64,000 nucleotides of DNA, taken from positions 57,836,964-57,900,963 of the forward strand of contig CM019692.1 of assembly GCA_009760885.1 (NCBI GenBank), given 5' to 3'. This document shows, piece after piece, positions 36,306 through 64,000 of the stretch (positions are counted from its first letter, which is position 1; each line of letters opens with the position of its first letter). The notes under the pieces were generated by a model. That model searched no databases. It was not told the DNA's origin and saw only the letters and a program-made list of their open reading frames with translations. The position numbers and the translations under genes are program-made. The DNA is from Achatina immaculata. Its lineage: Eukaryota > Mollusca > Gastropoda > Stylommatophora > Achatinidae.

Positions 36306-36539
36306 TAAATGTAAAATTAAACACACTTTACAAACATCAGCTAAAACTAAACACACTTTACAAACAAAAGCTAAAATTAAACACACTTTACAAACAAAAG
36401 CTAAAATTAAACACACTTTACAAACAAAAGCTAAAATTAAACACACTTTACAAACATCAACTAAAATTAAACACACTTTACAAACATCAGCTAAAACTAC
36501 ACACACTTTACAAACATCAGCTAAAATTAAACATACTTT
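36306..36539 (+). repeat. 30-bp minisatellite, about 8 copies
   Basis: The unit contains AAATTAAACACACTTTACAA and then ACA(A/T)(A/C)A(G/A)CT. One more copy lies at 37831-37860, on the far side of the insertion at 36550-37820. Confidence 0.95.
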
Positions 36540-36549
36540 GCAAACAACT

Positions 36550-37820
36550 TCTTCTTTGTTCGCTTCTACCACCAAAACCGCACTGTGATCCTACTGAATT
36601 TACGCCTGTGGTTCTCGTTAGGTCCTGTGGTCTCATGTGAAAGGACCACACAAGATCCACGAGAGGACCACAAGGGGTTCAGAGTATCGCAGGGCTTTAG
36701 CCTGTATTCTTGGTGGGTCTCTGAAGCGGATTGCGTGACACCGTGGTTTTCGTTGCACCAGTTTAGTCTAGAGTTGGACTTTCTCACCGGAAGACCTCGA
36801 CGTGTTTAGGATATCAGTGCATCCCCGCTGGGTGAGAAGCGGTAGCCCACCCAGACCAGAGTTGGACCTTCTCACCGGAAAACCTCGACGTGTTTTGAGA
36901 TACCCGTGTATCACCGCCGGGTGAGAGGTGGTTGCCCATCCAGTCCAGAGTTGGACTTTCTCACCGGAAAACCTCAGCGTGATTAGGATACGCAAACATC
37001 CCCGCCGGGTGAGAGGTGGTTGCCTATCTAGACTGCCCTGGTCCAGTGTCTCCGACTTCAGCATTTTGTGGTCGTGGCCACTACCCTTCCTAGTTGTGAC
37101 CAGGATGGAGCTTTTGTCCAGGAGGACGAATCCTCGCCACTAGTGACTTCCACCCCTGGGTTGAGCCGGTTTAGGCATATTATCCCAGTATGGGCGTGTC
37201 TGGGATGTGACTGACCTCTAGAGCAGAGGTACTGTGACATGCATAGCCTTCAAGATTCACCCCTGATGTGAGCCGGTTTAGGCAAAATTCACCAGTATGG
37301 GTGTATATCAGGCGTGACCGACATCTAGAGCGGAGGTGGCATGAAATGTCTAGCCATCAAGTTCCACCCCTGGTGTGTGCCGGTTTAGGCCTCTAGAGCA
37401 GAGGTGCCGTGGTATGTATAGCTCTTGCAGCGATACTATTGGACATATCGATTAAACTTCACTTTACCCTTTCCACCACCTTTTCACATCGGCACCGCAC
37501 AGCGACCTTTATTTCTTTTCTGCATTTTCTTCCTTGACCGGGAGGAGCTTCACTCCACGCGCGGCATTCGAAGAGTCTCGCCAGCAGTGTCTTAACCTCT
37601 GGGACAAGCCGGTTCATGCATTTCACCCGATAGGACTGCACTCAGGATGTGGCCGACCTCCAGACCAGAGGTGCCGTGATATGACTGTTTGCTTCGTTTT
37701 ATCCTTTCTACCACCTTTTCCGCAGTGATGCTGCGCGGCAACCCCATTTGCACCTTTCTTCGTTGGCCGGGAGGAGCATTGCTCCACGCACGGCAGCCGA
37801 AGAATATCGCCAACAGCGGT
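36550..37820 (-). mobile_element. Non-coding repeat RepT copy 1, 1271 bp, 10-bp TSD
   Basis: GCAAACAACT lies at 36540-36549 and 37821-37830, splitting the 30-bp array. The insert shares a series of blocks with 42070-42935: GACACCGTGGTTTTCGTTGC, CCAGTGTCTCTGACTTCAGC-like, GAGCCGGTTTAGGCA, GACCTCTAGAGCAGAGG and GGGAGGAGC....CCACGC. It has internal tandem blocks: about 97 bp x3 (36770-37030, with CTCACCGGAAAACCTC) and a CCACCCCTGG..GAGCCGGTTTAGGCA block x3 to x4 (37148-37400), and its right half is partly repeated again (37540-37810). No coding frame. Minus orientation is inferred from the variable right (5') end and the GAAGAA-like left (3') end. Confidence 0.75.
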
Positions 37821-37830
37821 GCAAACAACT

Positions 37831-37860
37831 AAAATTAAACACACTTTACAAACATCAGCA
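37831..37860 (+). repeat. Detached copy of the 30-bp minisatellite
   Basis: AAAATTAAACACACTTTACA and ACATCAGC match the array ending at 36539; separated from it by RepT copy 1. Confidence 0.92.
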
Positions 37861-38868
37861 GGAATTAAATGTTCATGTGAAATTGCTTTCTTATCTTATC
37901 CGAAGCGAGATTTAAACTTTACAAAGTGCTCACATGTTGAAGCCAAGTCACAGCTGGCTGATTCTTCTCTATGTAAATTCACCATCATGGGCCTAATGGC
38001 CAATTTATCCTCCAACTGATTTTGCTGGTTGATTTTTACCAGGTTTCTGATAACATAAACCACTTACAGTAACCGACGACCTCCAAAAGTTTTCTGGTTT
38101 AATCAGCAATGTACTGGTAGCTGCTGTTTAATGCAATCACTGGTTACAGGTCATAAAAATCTCAAACTTAAGTGTAACTGTCTTCTGGTTGTGATTAGTA
38201 AACCAGTTCATTGCAATTATATTTTCAACAGGAGTAAACTTCCAATTGTTTTAAAACAACATATAACTTGAGAGTCTTGCTTTGTCAGTGTCTTGTAGGA
38301 ACTATACAGTTTCTGGAAAGTTCCGGAATGCAGTATAATGACAGAGGAAACATTCTGATGAGTTGTGCAGAGTATGACATAAATTAACGAATTCACTCCC
38401 AATTATCATGAAGAGAGTGGTACAGAAATCAACAGGTTCACATAAACAAATTTAAGGATTTTCATCAGATAATGTACTGAGATAGTGGACTGAGGATCGA
38501 TTTCTCTGGGGTTTTTTTATCGTCAATTTTTTTTTTTTGCTGATCTATTAAGCCATATTCCAACTTAAAGGCATCATCACTAGTTATTTGAAGATTTCAA
38601 TACTTTGTCAAATGTGACATTAATATTTCAAATATGGTGCATGTTAATGCATGTTTGCTTGTGATGACTTTTATCAGATGTTGGACTTTCCACATGTGAG
38701 GAAGCCTGACTACTTGAATTCAGTCACACATACTGCTCATGCTTACAAGTGTTTATGGCTCAGAAACCTCTTCAATACATCTCTCAGTGTACAGCAGTGG
38801 TTCCTAAACTTTTTTCAAACTGGTGTCCCTTGGTGACCACACCATATCCCAAAAAACCTCTTTCAAAT
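37861..38868. other. Unassigned stretch
   Basis: AT-rich sequence. CAGTGGTTCCTAAACTTTTT at about 38803 looks like a hAT-type terminus, but no matching right end was found. Confidence 0.4.
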
Positions 38869-38878
38869 GGCTCCAATA

Positions 38879-39252
38879 GAGATACAATGAGGGAAATTAA
38901 ATGGACATCTGTTGATCTGCAAAAAGTAAAACAACTAAAGAAGCTGTGGAGAGAAACAAGACTACAAGAACTTAATATCAAAGAAGGCTGGTTAGTAAGG
39001 AAGATTAAACAGACAAAACTTAAATATTTTGGACACATTAAATGTCATGAGAATTTAGAGAAGACCATCTTGGAAGGGTATATAATGGGAAATGGAAAGA
39101 GGAAGACAAAGGCAAAGATGGCTGTAAGACATCGTTGATAATCTGCAAATGGATGCATCAGAGCAGGGCATCTTGTTTACAACCAACAGGCCTACAGGAG
39201 AGCTGTTAGGGAGGCAATGTTCCGCAAGGAACACACAAACGACTGACTGACT
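38879..39252 (+). mobile_element. LINE F1 3' fragment, (GACT)n tail
   Basis: Near-perfect duplications GGCTCCAATA (38869-38878) and GGTTCCAATA (39253-39262). Codons TMREIKWTSVDLQKVKQLKK, LNIKEGWLV and KYFGHIKCHENLEKTILEG; internal deletions. The tail is GACTGACTGACTG. Confidence 0.85.
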
Positions 39253-40150
39253 GGTTCCAATACTACCAGCCACTACCTTTTCCATCAGTATCTCTTTCAA
39301 TCTTTCTACTGCCCACTCCGAGAATCACCGGTGCACAGCAACTGATGGCATGTTCTTTCTTGATTTGGTTTTCTTCTGTTACCCTTAACTAGAATTATTT
39401 ATCATCATAGATCTATACTGTTTTGTTTTTATTCCTCCTCCTCTTCACATGAAACATAAAGATATCATCAAAGGGAGAAAAATATCTCCACTTTAAGTTT
39501 GTACAATTTTCTTCATATGTTGATTTTTTTTTTTTTTTAAAATTTGAGTTATACATAATTTAGAAGTGACTAAAATTGTTGATATTTTCTTTGCATTTCT
39601 TATTTTCTTTGTTTGGCACTGGGAATGACAAAGGAATATGACTGCACAAGAAAAAAAAAACCATACTACAAACAAACAAAAAATTTTAATTTCATCCTGT
39701 GCTCTTTCATGTCTTCAAAACAAAAATTTCAATAACTTTAGTGTATTTAAAATATTTCCTGTTTTAAGTATATTAAAACTGCCTCCCATGAGCTTCCAGC
39801 TAAGAAACAAATTTTCACATCAGATCTCAATCTAAAGATGTAAAGAAACTGTGACAAATCACAAAGTATTACATTTTGAAATACAAATCACTACAAAGCC
39901 ATTTAAAGTCTGAACAAGGAAGCAATCATAATAGCATATTAGCAGGCAATGATGAAAGCAGACAATGACTGAAAGCATGAAAGCAGACAACGAAAGAAAG
40001 AAATAACAATAACTCAATGAAAGTTTATGATATACATGAACATGTAAGCTATATTATGAAGGCTGGAATACTTTTAAAAAAAAAAAATAATAAAAAGATA
40101 ACTCATGACAACATGGCCTCCCATAATAACGGATGGTAAAGACTGCAATA

Positions 40151-62056
<21,906 letters not shown>

Positions 62057-62229
62057 TCAAAGGTTGACCAAAAAAAAAAAAAATTACTGAAGTTAACAAA
62101 AATAAATAAATAAGATGAACCATTCCTGTTATCATCCCACAAATGTGAACATGATGATAGTTTATGATAAGTGTCTTGTTACTTTACACATGATAGTTTT
62201 AGAGTTTAGAAAGTTTCTTTAAAGAATTA

Positions 62230-62480
62230 TAATTCTCAATACTAAACTCAGAATAACAATAATAATATTAATAATCTGTACAGCCATTATCACGCCATAC
62301 AGACACCTGAGGATATGGTGTGACCACTCATTTTTTTTCCTGGCCAACTGGTCAGCAGCACTCCTAACCTCCTCCTCCAGCTTCAGAAGTAGGGTATCCC
62401 TTTCTACAACATGGTGACAGGGTTGCATACAACCCTGCCACGAGAGTATATCCACTTCACCATTGAAAAGCCCAGTAATA
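62230..62480 (-). mobile_element. Diverged SINE-C copy
   Basis: Minus strand GTTGTAGAAAGGGATACCCT, ACTTCTGAAGCTGGAGGAGG, GTGTGGTCACACCATATCC-like and CTGACCAGTTGGCCAGGAA align with the SINE-C body, with internal deletions. The open frame over it is accidental. Confidence 0.5.
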
Positions 62481-62708
62481 ATAATAATAATGAAGTCAGT
62501 CATAATGCGGTCATATGCTGAATTAACGTCAACCAAGTTATGGCCATTTATGCCTACGGCCAATTAAGGTCTCCTTGGACTCTTTAATGTTTTGCTATTC
62601 ATTCTGAGAATAATTTACAAGATAAGAGACAGAGGTGAACAAGCACACTGTATCATCATTTGGTGAGTACAAAACATATGTATGCAGATCTGTGCAGGTA
62701 CATTACTG

Positions 62709-63272
62709 TATCAGTCAGTCATTTGCATGTCCCTTGCAGAACTTTGCCTCCCTAACAGCTCTTTTGTAGGCCTCTCGCTTGTAAGCAAGATGCCCTGCTG
62801 CTGACGCATCCATTTGCAGATTATCATTGATGTCTTGCAACCATCTTCGTCTTGGTCTTCCTATCTTTCTTTTTCTCATTATGTACTCTTTCAATACAGT
62901 CTTCTCTAAATTATCATGACATTTAATGTATCCAAAATATTTAAGTTTTCTCTGTTTGATCCTTTTTACTAGCCACCCTTCTTCAATACTAAGTTCTTGT
63001 AGTATGGATATATTTGTTCTTTTCTGTGTCCATGGTTACTGAACTCTTCCGTAGCATTTACATTCAAAGGCATTTATGTGTTTCTCAGCTGTTTTGTTAA
63101 GTGTCCAGGTCTCACAGGCATATGTTGCGATGGGAAAGATGCATGCCATTAAAAATCTTATTTTTGTGGTTCTGTCTGTTCCTTTCCGCAGCCTCTTTAG
63201 CTGTTTTACTTTTTGAAGAGAGATAGACGTCCTCCTTTTAATTCCCTCATTTTATCTACATTATTAGTTATC
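62709..63272 (-). mobile_element. LINE F1 3' fragment, (GACT) tail
   Basis: From about 63270 down: TNNVDKMREIKRRT-like, CIFPIATYACETWTLNKTAE, ILQELSIEEGWLV, FGYIKCHDN and RPRRRWLQDI, ending GCAAATGACTGACTGA. More diverged than the copy at 53685. It abuts the GAA tail of the RNase H LINE. Confidence 0.85.
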
Positions 63273-64000
63273 TTCTTCTTCTTCGTTCGCATTGTCTGTC
63301 TATATCTGCAGTCCTGTCTCTTGGATAAATTTCACTGTTTTTTGTAACTCATGTATGGAACCGTAGAGCTTATCTTCTTTAGTGGTTTCACTGGGCCAGT
63401 AATTATTTCTCAGTGTCTTGTAGTTGATGCAGTTCTGGAGGATATGTTCCACAGTTTGGGGCACCTGGGCACATGTACATAGATTAGTAGTACCAACCTT
63501 AAACTTTGTATACATATGACTTCGGAGTCGGCTGTGTCCTGTTCGGAGACGGAAGATGGTGACTTGTTCCTTTCTGTTTAGCATGTGATAGTCATCATGT
63601 GGTGGTGTTTGTGGCTTCCTGTAGGTTTTTATCATGCTTTTCTTCTGATTATAGGTGATCGGTATGTCTGGTTGCTCCATTTCAGTGCCCTCTTTGGTCA
63701 GATGGTCAGCTTTCTCATTGCCTGGTATCCCACAGTGGGAGGGAATCCATTGCAAAGTGACTCCATGTTGTAAGCCAATTTTTTACAAGGCATCTTTAAG
63801 GTCTGGTAGTTTGTTGCACTGAACAGCTTCCAGTACTGATCTTGCATCTGTGAGAATTACTACAGGACATGTATCAATTCTGGAGTCTGATAGTTTTTCA
63901 ACTGCAGCAATAATTGCCCTAACTTCTGCATCAAAGTTGTTGCAGTATTTACCAGTGGGTATGGAAATCTTGTCAATGGTGTTGTTTGGATATTCAATAT
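63273..64000 (-). mobile_element. LINE with RNase H domain (I-like), 3' end, (GAA)n tail
   Basis: Minus strand from the window edge: KYCNNFDAEVRAIIAAVEKL (RNase H Glu), PVVILTDARSVLEAV (Asp), one stop at about 63785, then MQWIPSHCGIPGNEKADHLT (His/Asp), followed by the cysteine-bearing C-terminus (RLRTGHSRLRSHMYTKFKV, CTCAQVPQTVEHILQNC) and a stop at about 63300. An RNase H with this C-terminal zone is typical of I/Nimb-group LINEs and is absent from RTE elements. (GAA)n at about 63272-63288 is the tail. The RT part lies beyond the edge. Confidence 0.82.

Noticed and set aside
33462..36539. CRISPR array
   Set aside because: Head-to-tail repeats without unique spacers, in an animal genome.
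38803..38868. hAT element starting CAGTGGTTCCTAAAC
   Set aside because: A plausible left terminus, but no matching right end or 8-bp duplication was found.
39601..40150. Defined RBBP4 polyadenylation site
   Set aside because: ATTAAA and AATAAA candidates exist on the minus strand but nothing in the sequence chooses between them.
62219..62563. 114-codon minus-strand gene, or an upstream RBBP4 exon
   Set aside because: It aligns with the SINE-C body and does not match the RBBP4 N-terminus.

Overview
The window is animal (metazoan) nuclear DNA. It has spliced exons with GT/AG borders, several non-LTR retrotransposon families, Tc1/mariner, pogo/Tigger, hAT-like and TTAA-target DNA transposons, tRNA-derived SINEs, and many micro- and minisatellites. 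The mix of RTE-like LINEs with microsatellite tails, tRNA-headed SINEs and long minisatellite-rich introns suggests a mollusc or another lophotrochozoan. That placement is an inference. Nothing is bacterial: there are no operons, rRNA genes or CRISPR arrays.

Host genes. The one recognisable gene is RBBP4/RBBP7 (p48/CAF1, a WD40 histone chaperone) on the minus strand. Its last 11 coding exons lie between 62040 and 40151, encode 323 residues, join in phase throughout and end at a stop codon. Roughly the first 100 residues lie beyond the right edge. Its introns span about 22 kb and are filled with transposons and minisatellites. Two further minus-strand open blocks with plausible splice sites (27784-28379 and 15676-15913) may be exons of an unrecognised gene.

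Left part (1-33 kb). This is a graveyard of LINEs. A CR1/L2-type element (minus, 4214-11587) was entered by an RTE-like LINE (5820-8878) and by a mariner transposon (9954-11285). The LINE was then entered by an inverted SINE composite (7337-8492), and that composite by a second SINE (7506-7776). Target-site duplications (TSDs) support each layer. Other RTE-like copies lie at 1-799, 1770-3607, 12204-12742, 12840-13570, 17300-18650, 21299-24484 (about 3.2 kb, EN plus RT, 12-bp TSD), 24955-27410 and 28900-29474. Each LINE family ends in its own microsatellite.

Middle (33-38 kb). Four minisatellites are clustered here. One is an expansion inside a SINE body (33462-34350). Another is interrupted by a 1.27-kb non-coding repeat flanked by a 10-bp duplication. 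A second copy of that repeat, with a 14-bp duplication, is at 42070-42935.

Right part (38-64 kb). The RBBP4 introns hold a Tc1-like element (43444-44944), a 72-bp satellite (46470-47565), a hAT-like MITE with an internal minisatellite (47892-48447), two TTAA-flanked elements (49618-50291, 52835-53533), a LINE with an intact 624-codon RT frame (50840-52714), a deleted Tigger element (54660-56212), further minisatellites and a head-to-head SINE pair (60948-61294).

Points most worth following are the in-frame tandem duplication of an RBBP4 splice acceptor, the inverted SINE dimers bounded by TSDs, the non-coding repeat with precise TSDs and internal tandem blocks, and minisatellites growing inside transposon bodies.
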